Under the pieces are notes generated by a model. It had not been told where the DNA came from. It worked only from the letters and a program-made list of their open reading frames with translations, and made no database searches. A stretch of DNA of 64,000 nt from assembly GCA_023459275.1 (NCBI GenBank), contig JAEWVC010000056.1:1-64000 (forward strand), read 5' to 3'. Below are positions 1-6,956 of the stretch, piece by piece. The translations under genes and the position numbers were made by a program. This stretch comes from Bacillota bacterium (GTDB lineage: Bacteria > Bacillota > Clostridia > Christensenellales > Aristaeellaceae). Positions within the stretch are counted from its first letter, which is position 1. Every line of letters starts with the position of its first letter.

Positions 1-235
1 CTGCTTCTATTTTAAAATAAGGACTGCTTACCCCAAAGCCGCATCGCGGAGTGGTACTTCCCGAGGGCGCTGCCCCCGGCCCCCGCCAAAGGGATATATC
101 CCTTTGGAATCCCTGCTTCTATTTTAAAATAAGGACTGCTTACCCCAAAGCCGCATCGCGGAGTGGTACTTCCCGAGGGCGCTGCCCCGGGCCCCCGCCA
201 AAGGGATGCATCCCTTTGGAATCCCGCTTCTATTT
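1..235. repeat. Tandem 112-bp intergenic repeat with palindromes
   Basis: Two almost identical units (1-112 and 113-224) are followed by the first bases of a third copy. Each unit contains a perfect 22-bp palindrome made of CCAAAGGGA and its complement TCCCTTTGG (86-107 and 198-219). The palindrome centre differs between units (TATA in one, TGCA in the other), and the change keeps the symmetry. No convincing gene lies here. The repeat sits just downstream of speA and could act as a transcription end, but no T-run follows the palindromes. Confidence 0.85.
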
Positions 236-1681
236 TTATATGACAAGTACCTTCTGAACCGCTGGGTCCTGGGTGCCGGTGAGGAAGCAGCCCTTTTCCC
301 TCGCATAGTTGATATACCCGATAATCTCTCTGGTGATTCGTTCGCCGGGGGCCACGATGGGGATGCCGGGCGGATAGCTCATCACATACTCCGCGGCAAC
401 GCGGCCGGCGCTTTCTTCCAGGGGAAGCATGACCTTGTCGGCGTAGAAGGCCTCCTTGGGCGTCAGGACCACTTGGGGGTTGATGTACTCATGGTCCATC
501 AGGCCGCTGCGGTCCTTTTTGTACCGGCGGCGGATTTCCGCCAGCGCGCCCACCAGCCGCTCAATGTCTTGAAACCGGTCGCCCACGGACAGATAGGCAA
601 GGATGTTGCCGATATCGCCGAACTCCAGCAGGATGTCGTACTCCTCCCGCAGCAGATCGGATACCTCGATCCCCGCCAGGCCCACGTTCAGCGTATGCAC
701 CGCCAGCTTGGTTTCGTCAAAGGCGTACACCGTATCGCCGTTGACAAGCTCGGTGCCGTAGGCGTAATAATCGCCGATACGGTTGATCTCCTCCCTGGCG
801 TAGCGCGCCATCTCCATCACCTTCTGGAAGATCTCCACGCCGTGAAGGGCCAGCCGCCTTCTGGAAATGTCCAGGCTGGACATCAGCAGGTAGGAGCCGC
901 TGGTGGTCTGGGTCAGGTTGATGATCTGGCGCACATGGTTAGGGTTCATCCCCGGGCCGCACAGCAGAAAGGAGCTTTGGGTCAGCGATCCGCCGGACTT
1001 GTGCATGCTGGCCGCGGCCATGTCTGCCCCCGCTTTCATCCCGGAGAGGGGCATGTCCTGGCCGAAGGAAAAATGCGTGCCGTGGGCCTCGTCCACCAGC
1101 ACTTTCATGCCCGCGGCGTGGGCCATACGCACGATTTCCGGCAGGTTGGAGCAGATGCCGTAATAGGTGGGGTTGTTGACCACCACGGCTTTGGCGTCGG
1201 GATTTTCCCGGATGGCCGCCTCCACATCCGAAACCGCCATGCCCAGCGCAATGCCCAGCCGGGCGTTGACCCTGGGATTGACATACACCGGCACGGCACC
1301 GCACAGCACCATGGCGTTGATCATGCTGCGGTGGACGTTTCTGGGCAGGATCAGCTTTTCTCCTTGGCGCACGGTGGAAAGCACCATGGCCTGCACCGCG
1401 GAGGAGGTGCCGTTGACCATAAAAAAGGCGGCGGAGGCGGAAAACGCCTGGGCCGCCAACACCTCCGCCTCGCGGATAATGGAGGTGGGATGCACCAGGC
1501 TGTCTACGGGTTTGCTGGAGTTCACGTCCAGGGAAACACACTTTTCCCCCAGCAGCGCCACAAGCTCCGGATTGCCCCTGCCCCGTTTGTGGCCGGGCAC
1601 GTCAAAAGGAACAATGCGGCGCTGCTTGAAATCCAGCAGCGCCTCCACAATGGGTGCCCTTTCCTGCGGATTGCCGGTCAT
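236..1681 (-). CDS. speA: PLP-dependent Orn/Lys/Arg decarboxylase, probably arginine decarboxylase
   Basis: A 481-residue aminotransferase-fold basic amino acid decarboxylase. Residues 30-230 hold the family signatures: PGHKRG near 29-34, the cofactor-contacting DEAHGTH near 197-203, and the Schiff-base lysine in SMHKSGGS (Lys228). The family removes CO2 from arginine, lysine or ornithine. The tandem position after speD favours arginine decarboxylase making agmatine for polyamines, but substrate cannot be read from sequence. I chose the ATG at 1681 because AAAGGGG lies just upstream; an in-frame ATG at 1753 would overlap the end of speD. The speD stop is 28 bp upstream, so the two genes are likely one operon. 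No aminopropyltransferase (speE) is visible before the window edge. Confidence 0.85.
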   Translation of the reverse strand: MTGNPQERAPIVEALLDFKQRRIVPFDVPGHKRGRGNPELVALLGEKCVSLDVNSSKPVDSLVHPTSIIREAEVLAAQAFSASAAFFMVNGTSSAVQAMVLSTVRQGEKLILPRNVHRSMINAMVLCGAVPVYVNPRVNARLGIALGMAVSDVEAAIRENPDAKAVVVNNPTYYGICSNLPEIVRMAHAAGMKVLVDEAHGTHFSFGQDMPLSGMKAGADMAAASMHKSGGSLTQSSFLLCGPGMNPNHVRQIINLTQTTSGSYLLMSSLDISRRRLALHGVEIFQKVMEMARYAREEINRIGDYYAYGTELVNGDTVYAFDETKLAVHTLNVGLAGIEVSDLLREEYDILLEFGDIGNILAYLSVGDRFQDIERLVGALAEIRRRYKKDRSGLMDHEYINPQVVLTPKEAFYADKVMLPLEESAGRVAAEYVMSYPPGIPIVAPGERITREIIGYINYAREKGCFLTGTQDPAVQKVLVI

Positions 1682-1709
1682 TTCATAACCCCTTTCGGTG
1701 TGCGGTGTG

Positions 1710-2489
1710 TCAGGATCCCTTGCGGTAGACATTGAAGCCGGAAAACACCTCAATCATTTCCTGGCGCAGGTTGGTGGTGATCTCCAGGCGCGTTTTGGGC
1801 GGCAGTTCGCGTACATCTGTGTTGAACAGATAATGCTGCAGGTCGATTTCCTTCACCATCATCTTGGTGTGGAACAAATTGGCCTGGTACACGTTCACAT
1901 CGATGGCGTCGTAGCGCTCCAGCGTTCTTTTGTCGATGTAGTCCTGGATGGAGGTGATGTCGTGGTCAATGAATATCTTTTTTCCGGTAAGATCCCTGGT
2001 AAAACCCCTCACCCGGTAATCCATGGTGATGATGTCGGAATCAAAGCTGCCGATCAGGTGGTCCAGGGTGGAAAGGGGCGTGATCTCCCCGCAGGTGGCC
2101 ACATCGATATCCACCCGGAAGGTGGCCAGAGCCGTTTCGGGGTGGAACTCGGGATAAGTGTGCACTGTCACATGGCTCTTGTCCAGGTGGGCCACCACCG
2201 TATCCGATTCCATACGGGAGAGCATGGATTCCTCCGCAATCAGGAAGGTGACGCTGGCACCCTGGGGCTCGTAATCCTGGGTGGAGATATTCAGCACGTG
2301 GGCGCCGATCATTTCGGTGAGCGTGCGCAGGATATTGGTGAGCCGCTCCGAGTTGTACTGCCCGTCGATATAGGCGATATAATCCTTCTGTTCCCTGGGC
2401 GTTTTGGCATAGCATACGTCATATATGTTGAAGCTCAAAGACTTGGTCAGATTGTTGAAGCCGTACAGCTTCATCTTGTCCTGGCTCAC
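1710..2489 (-). CDS. speD: S-adenosylmethionine decarboxylase proenzyme, E. coli SpeD type
   Basis: 259 residues, close in length and text to the E. coli-type SpeD rather than the short Bacillus SpeH type. The N-terminal GFNNLTKSLSF block, the DYEPQGASVT block and the self-cleavage site HLDKSH (Ser105 becomes the pyruvoyl group) are all present. The enzyme makes decarboxylated SAM, the aminopropyl donor for spermidine-type polyamines. The start is the GTG at 2489, eight bases after an AAAGGAGG ribosome binding site; an upstream in-frame GTG at 2498 overlaps that site. It is the first gene of a likely speD-speA operon and has a structured untranslated leader. Confidence 0.93.
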   Translation of the reverse strand: MSQDKMKLYGFNNLTKSLSFNIYDVCYAKTPREQKDYIAYIDGQYNSERLTNILRTLTEMIGAHVLNISTQDYEPQGASVTFLIAEESMLSRMESDTVVAHLDKSHVTVHTYPEFHPETALATFRVDIDVATCGEITPLSTLDHLIGSFDSDIITMDYRVRGFTRDLTGKKIFIDHDITSIQDYIDKRTLERYDAIDVNVYQANLFHTKMMVKEIDLQHYLFNTDVRELPPKTRLEITTNLRQEMIEVFSGFNVYRKGS

Positions 2490-2504
2490 GGCGTCCACCT
2501 CCTT

Positions 2505-2612
2505 TCAAACAAAAAAACACGGGAATACCGATGCTTGCTGCAGCGGATCCTCGTGCGTCATACGCAAACTGCCCGGTTCGACGGGCATCTTTGCCCGTCC
2601 CATTACGCACAG
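2505..2612 (-). promoter_or_regulatory. Candidate structured leader upstream of speD
   Basis: The roughly 110 nt before speD can form mutually exclusive hairpins on the minus strand. Hairpin A (2580-2599) pairs GACGGGCA with TGCCCGTC around an AAGA loop. Hairpin B (2570-2587) reuses the TGCCCG half to pair with CGGGCA. Hairpin C (2554-2566, TGCGT/ACGCA) competes with an outer stem joining 2553-2558 and 2605-2610 (ACGCAC/GTGCGT). A seven-T run on the minus strand lies near 2510-2516, just before the ribosome binding site. I do not recognise a known riboswitch class. Alternative pairing this close to a polyamine gene suggests attenuation, which is an inference. Confidence 0.5.
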
Positions 2613-2615
2613 CAT

Positions 2616-2996
2616 ACTCAGAGTCTATATAGCCTTACACTTTTAATACTCTTATTGACTATTCACAAGTGGTTATGCCGCAGGGCATTTTGGTTTTGTA
2701 GGAACCAACTCATAAATTGAGCTTCGCCGCTTTTTCAGGCGGTTCCGCTCCATCAATAAGGCAACAAAGTTGCCAATCGGCTTAAGACCCGGCTGTCCGT
2801 ATGGCCTATGCACCCCAAGGCCCGGCTTTGGGGCGGTCTTGATTCGTCTCATAGCGCATGCGAAGCCGCATCGCCTGAAACGAACATAAAATAACATGAT
2901 ATGACGCAAATGTCAATGGCAAATTTCGCGGCCGGCGCCAAGGGCTTTTTGTGGGCGAAACAGTCTCTTGACAGGGGTAAAAAGAGGCGCTCCGGA
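2616..2996. other. Non-coding gap between speD leader and CCG-protein gene
   Basis: No convincing gene on either strand. It holds a 9-bp hairpin at 2813-2833 (CCCCAAGGC-type stem) without a T-run and a short GCAAC/GTTGC hairpin at 2761-2773. The speD promoter must lie in 2610-2700 reading left; the AT-rich stretch 2620-2660 is the likely place, but I see no clear -35/-10 pair. Confidence 0.5.
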
Positions 2997-3650
2997 TCAA
3001 TGGGAACCGATGTATGCCGTCAGTTCGGCATGCCAGTCATCCGGCTCAAAAGTTCCGATTCCGGTATCTTCCCCAAAGAGAAGGTCAACCAGGTAGCGGG
3101 GTCTTTTGCCTCCAATATGCATGGCCTTGATGCAGGAAACACAGTAGACCGCCACATCTTCGCAGGGCATTTGGGCGGCCCTGCTTTTCATACGTTCCTT
3201 TACTTCGCGTACCGGCAGCGCGCCGTAAAAGCTGTCGCCGCAGCACACGGCGCCTGTCCGGGTGCGTTCCGGCTCCTTAACTTCCATGTTCATGCGGCCA
3301 AGAAGGGTGCGGACCGCATCATGCACCCGGGATTCGGTACGGGTGGGGCAGGCGTCATGGATAGCTATGGGCATTCCCCGGTAATCCGGGAAAGGAAAAT
3401 CATGGCTGGCGGCCAAGACCTCCCACAGGGAGACGGTGGAAATCCCCGCGTAGAGGGAGCGGAACCGGCGGTCGCACCCCGCGCAGACGTTGATGACCTG
3501 GGTCCCCGGGGCAAGGTGCGGCTCGTGGCGGCAGCAGAGGTGATGCTCGGGGATGGGGCCCACTGTTTTGTTCAGGAACGCGGTGACCCTGTGGGCAAGA
3601 TGCGGCTTGTACATCATCAGGGCGCAGCCGGGGGCAAAGACCTGGGACAT
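2997..3650 (-). CDS. CCG-domain Fe-S protein, HdrB/GlpC-like
   Basis: 217 residues with two cysteine-rich CCG modules. The second matches the family spacing well: Cys101, Cys136-Cys137 and Cys170-x-x-Cys173 (34 and 32 residues between). The first (Cys9, Cys39-Cys40, Cys56-x-x-Cys59) is compressed after the CC pair. In HdrB, GlpC, LutA and SdhE this module holds a non-cubane [4Fe-4S] cluster or contacts a partner in electron transfer. There is no signal peptide or membrane segment, so it is probably cytoplasmic. It stands alone, without flavin or ferredoxin partner genes nearby, so its partner and substrate are unknown. Confidence 0.75.
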   Translation of the reverse strand: MSQVFAPGCALMMYKPHLAHRVTAFLNKTVGPIPEHHLCCRHEPHLAPGTQVINVCAGCDRRFRSLYAGISTVSLWEVLAASHDFPFPDYRGMPIAIHDACPTRTESRVHDAVRTLLGRMNMEVKEPERTRTGAVCCGDSFYGALPVREVKERMKSRAAQMPCEDVAVYCVSCIKAMHIGGKRPRYLVDLLFGEDTGIGTFEPDDWHAELTAYIGSH

Positions 3651-3835
3651 GGCAACCTCCCAAGGCGGTGAAATAAAAGGATATGCTTATTGTACAGGAA
3701 ATAGAACGGGAATGCTTCCCGACGGGAAAATATTTTTTTGGAGCATATAGAATGGAATGAAAAAACATGGTTCAGGGGCTGCCACAATAGTCGCATCATT
3801 GCATTCTTATTCATGGAGTTGGCCTCCGAAGGTTT

Positions 3836-3862
3836 CCAAAGGGCAACCGGAAAGCCCTTTGG
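3836..3862. repeat. CCAAAGGG palindromic repeat in a 500-bp gene-free gap
   Basis: A hairpin with stem CCAAAGGGC/GCCCTTTGG and a nine-base loop. It shares the CCAAAGGG/CCCTTTGG arms with the two palindromes at 86-107 and 198-219, so it looks like another member of the same dispersed family. The surrounding gap (3651-4152) holds no gene I can support; open frames there lack ribosome binding sites and family similarity. A TACAAT box near 4086 is a plausible -10 for the next gene. Confidence 0.6.
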
Positions 3863-4152
3863 TCGCATCCGCAGACGCGAACCCCTTCACGTTGAATAAC
3901 AATATGCAGCGTATGCGCTTAGTGCGACAGCCCCGGCCTTGCCGAGGCGGGCCTCCAATGCCGGGAACGCTTGCCGCGAGGGCCGCACATGCAAAGGATG
4001 CGAAGATAAGAATATAAAAGCGGCCCGGCATGTCCAAACAGCGCAAAAACAACGGTCTCGTATATACACAGCGCCATTCAGGCGGTACAATAGGAGTGGG
4101 AAAGAGGCGGCTTGGAATGTATGGGAAAATATACATAAGGGGGAATGGAAGG

Positions 4153-4800
4153 ATGAAGGTCTGGCTGATCTGCGACGATTTCTATCATCCCGGCGACATC
4201 CCGCAAAAGGGGATGGAGGCGTTGGCGGGGGAAGGGATCGAGCTGGACGTTACCACCGATGCCCGGGAGTTTGCAAAGGAGCGGCTTGCCGGCTATCCCG
4301 TGGTGGTGCTGGCCAAGGGGAACAGTATAAACGCCACCATCCAGGAACCATGGCAAACGCCGGAGGTGGAGGGGGCATTTTTGGACTATGTGGCATCGGG
4401 AGGCGGGCTGCTGTGTATCCACTCCGGCACCACCGGCACGGGGGCGGACAGCCTGCATGCGCTGATGGGCTGCCGGTTCCATCACCATCCCGAGCAGTGC
4501 CCGGTGACGGTGACGCCCCTCAAGGATCATCCCGTAACAGAAGGGGTGGCCCCCTTCACGCAGAAGGACGAGCATTACTACCTGGACCTGTACGCAAAGG
4601 ACGCCGATATCCTGGCCGTGGCCTCCTCCGCAAACGGCGTGTCTGTGGCGGGATATGTCCGTGCCGAGGGAAAGGGCCGGGTGTGCGTGCTGACGCCGGG
4701 ACACAACCTTGCGGTATGGCTGGATCCTTCGTACCGGAAAATGCTGCTTAACGCGCTGCGCTGGCTTGCTTCCGGCGGCGCGGGAAAGCATGCGCCTTAA
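4153..4800 (+). CDS. ThuA-like domain protein
   Basis: 215 residues with the class I glutamine-amidotransferase-like fold of the ThuA (trehalose utilisation) family: an N-terminal strand with DDFYHPG, GGGLLCIHSG near residue 95, HHHP near 120, HPV-type motifs after it, and a late segment ending GHNLAVW. ThuA proteins accompany sugar-catabolic genes, but their chemistry is not established. The ATG at 4153 follows AAGGGGG by nine bases; an upstream in-frame ATG at 4030 adds residues with no family character. The gene stands alone, convergent with the minus-strand tspO-like gene. Confidence 0.75.
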   Translation: MKVWLICDDFYHPGDIPQKGMEALAGEGIELDVTTDAREFAKERLAGYPVVVLAKGNSINATIQEPWQTPEVEGAFLDYVASGGGLLCIHSGTTGTGADSLHALMGCRFHHHPEQCPVTVTPLKDHPVTEGVAPFTQKDEHYYLDLYAKDADILAVASSANGVSVAGYVRAEGKGRVCVLTPGHNLAVWLDPSYRKMLLNALRWLASGGAGKHAP

Positions 4801-4902
4801 TGGAAGGCTTTGGGCATCACCGGTACCGGCCGGAACATCAGACGTAAGCCCGCCCATGGGTTCCTGCTGCGTAGGGCCATGCGGCTTTCGCCCCCGCACC
4901 TT

Positions 4903-5697
4903 TTACCGTGCCGGGGCTTTTCTTTTCCCCTTTCCAAAGGCCGCGATCCCAGTGGCGGCGGCCAGCAGGGCCACACAGGCAATTACGGTCAGGTAAACGG
5001 CCGGATAGGCGCCCTGAAAGCCGCCCGCGGATACATGTTTGATAAGGATGCCCGCATACGCCCATATCAAAACAAGGCCATAAGCGGCATCTTTTTGACG
5101 CAGGATGACGGTGCCGCCGATGATCAGCCCCACGGCCAGAACAACAGCTGTCCACGTCTGCGGCAAAATGCCGAAGCCATCCCACTGAAGGCTGACCAGC
5201 AGGGCCGTGGCGTTGGCGATGGTGGCGATGGTAATCCAGCCAAAGTAAACGCTGAACGGCAGCAGCAAAAACAGGTTTTCCTTCCGGCCAAGGCCGGCGT
5301 GGCGGTACATCTGCGTAATGGCGGCCAGGCAAATCAGGATGGCGGCCATCAAGCCCATGGAGAGGGGAATCAGCCGGTAGTGCCAGGCGAACATCCAGCC
5401 CGCGTTCAACAGGGAAGAGGCGGCAAAGAGAACGCCGGTCCGCGCGAGCAATTTTTTTGAAACATCCCGGGGACCGCCGGCCAGGCCCAAAAGATACAGG
5501 ATGTGCAAGGCCAGCAGCAGATAAATGATGGCCCAGATGCCAAAGGTCAGGGGGGCAGGGGCGAACAGGTTGGGGTAGGCATCGGAGACCTGCCCCGTCG
5601 TCAGGTTATTGAAAGGCAGAATGTTGGCCAGGGCGTTGACGGCGATCATCACGATGAAGGCTGCCGCCACAACGGTTTTCAGGGCTTTTTCCATCAT
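4903..5697 (-). CDS. TspO/MBR-related membrane protein
   Basis: 264 residues, almost entirely hydrophobic, with seven or eight predicted membrane segments. The YPNLFAPAPLTFGIWAIIY region near 41-59 and later W-rich segments resemble the long tryptophan-rich sensory (TspO/MBR) proteins of Firmicutes, which are larger than the five-helix, roughly 160-residue classical TspO. Classical TspO binds tetrapyrroles and sterol-like ligands; the role of the long form is not known. Two adjacent ATGs (5697, 5694) follow AGGAGG, and either could be used. It is last in a minus-strand run of four genes, 72 bp after the DUF2177 gene. Confidence 0.7.
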   Translation of the reverse strand: MMEKALKTVVAAAFIVMIAVNALANILPFNNLTTGQVSDAYPNLFAPAPLTFGIWAIIYLLLALHILYLLGLAGGPRDVSKKLLARTGVLFAASSLLNAGWMFAWHYRLIPLSMGLMAAILICLAAITQMYRHAGLGRKENLFLLLPFSVYFGWITIATIANATALLVSLQWDGFGILPQTWTAVVLAVGLIIGGTVILRQKDAAYGLVLIWAYAGILIKHVSAGGFQGAYPAVYLTVIACVALLAAATGIAAFGKGKRKAPAR

Positions 5698-5769
5698 TTT
5701 TCCTCCTCCATATCCTTAGGCAGGCGCATGCCTTCACAGTTTGCCGCCGGGAAAGGCCCCGTCCGCCAG

Positions 5770-6189
5770 TCAGGCTTTGAACAAACGGACCAATAAATAG
5801 CTGATGATAGAGGTCGTGCCGCTTACCAGGCTGCCCCATATCAGATCCACGGCGGTGACGATAAGCGGCCAGCCCTTGACGGTGGCGAGATTTGTAAGGT
5901 CATAGGTGGCATAGGCCACAAGTCCGAAAAGCAGGCCGGGAAGCAAGGCGGCGAGCCAGCTTTCCCTGGTAAGGGCAGGATTCACCACAAAAACCATCAG
6001 CCCCAGAACGTAAAGCGCGTAAAACACCAAGGCCGCTGCCAGGTTTGCCCTGGGGGCCATCAGGTAACCCAGATGCTTTGCGTAAAAAGGTTTCGCGATG
6101 AACCCCAGCCATATAAGATCAATGGCCAGAAACACAGCGAGGGCAACAAAGTAGTTCCGCACATCCGTCCATAAAATCGCGGCGCGCAT
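5770..6189 (-). CDS. DUF2177 family membrane protein
   Basis: 139 residues with four predicted membrane helices. The N-terminal DLIWLGFIAKPFY segment and the central YATYDLTNLATVKGWP segment are typical of DUF2177, whose function is unknown. The ATG at 6189 follows AGGAGGG by about eight bases, so the long upstream extension of the open frame is not coding. It starts 14 bp after the DUF1295 stop. DUF2177 and DUF1295 genes often travel together in lipid or oxidative-stress clusters of other bacteria, which suggests a membrane-lipid role by inference. Confidence 0.8.
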   Translation of the reverse strand: MRAAILWTDVRNYFVALAVFLAIDLIWLGFIAKPFYAKHLGYLMAPRANLAAALVFYALYVLGLMVFVVNPALTRESWLAALLPGLLFGLVAYATYDLTNLATVKGWPLIVTAVDLIWGSLVSGTTSIISYLLVRLFKA

Positions 6190-6203
6190 AGACCGATCCC
6201 TCC

Positions 6204-6956
6204 TTATTTTTTGGGAAACCAAGGTACGAATATGCTGGTACGCCTGGCATATTCCGCATATCCCGGGCGATCCTTCATGGCCTTTTCCAGCATGGGCACA
6301 CCGGATACAAACAAAAGCAGCAGTGTGATTGCAGCGGGCCCGGCCAGCGCCAGCGCGCTTGTTCCGGCGCCCATGGACGCAAGGGCAATACCCGTCCACA
6401 AAACCGCCTCTCCGAAATAATTGGGGTGCCGGGTATACCGCCACAGGCCCGACTGCATAATTTTTCCCCTGTTTCCACCGTCGCGGAGGAAACGGCGAAG
6501 CTGGCTGTCGCCAAGGGCTTCAAAGGAAAAACCCAAGGCGAATACCGCCATGCCGGCAACGAACAGCCACGGCCTTTCCGGCCCTCGGGCGGGAAGTGTC
6601 AGCGGCAGGGCCACCAGGAACAGCAGCGCGCCCTGCAGCAGGTAGATCTGAAAAAAGGAACGGACCACCACCCACCTGCCCCAGGCTTTGCGGAACGCGG
6701 CATAGCGGAAATCCTCCGGTTTGTTTTTATTGCGGGCAAAGATATGGAAAAACAGCCGCATCCCCCAGAGGGTGGCCATCAGCGCGGTCAGGATGCGGTA
6801 AAGCGTCCAATCCCCGCGGTAGGCCAGGGCAAACCAGGCGGCCAGCACGAATCCGGGGCCCCATCCCACGTCCACAAGGCCGTTGTTCCTCCGCATGGTT
6901 CCCAGAAGAAAAAAGGCGGAAAAATAGGCAAGGATCACGAGCGCTGCAGGGATCAT
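6204..6956 (-). CDS. DUF1295 (steroid 5-alpha-reductase-like) membrane protein
   Basis: 250 residues with about six membrane helices. The C-terminal signature RHPNYFGE near residue 176 belongs to the DUF1295/isoprenylcysteine methyltransferase/5-alpha-reductase superfamily, which binds NADPH or SAM while acting on lipid substrates. The N-terminal NNGLVDVGWGPGF is also typical of DUF1295. The ATG at 6956 overlaps the upstream stop as ATGA, indicating translational coupling to the FakA-FakB fusion. The substrate is unknown; a fatty-acyl or polyprenyl lipid would fit the context. Confidence 0.85.
   Translation of the reverse strand: MIPAALVILAYFSAFFLLGTMRRNNGLVDVGWGPGFVLAAWFALAYRGDWTLYRILTALMATLWGMRLFFHIFARNKNKPEDFRYAAFRKAWGRWVVVRSFFQIYLLQGALLFLVALPLTLPARGPERPWLFVAGMAVFALGFSFEALGDSQLRRFLRDGGNRGKIMQSGLWRYTRHPNYFGEAVLWTGIALASMGAGTSALALAGPAAITLLLLFVSGVPMLEKAMKDRPGYAEYARRTSIFVPWFPKK

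Noticed and set aside
2673..2909. 78-residue open frame on the minus strand
   Set aside because: No ribosome binding site, no recognisable composition, and it covers a hairpin-bearing gap.
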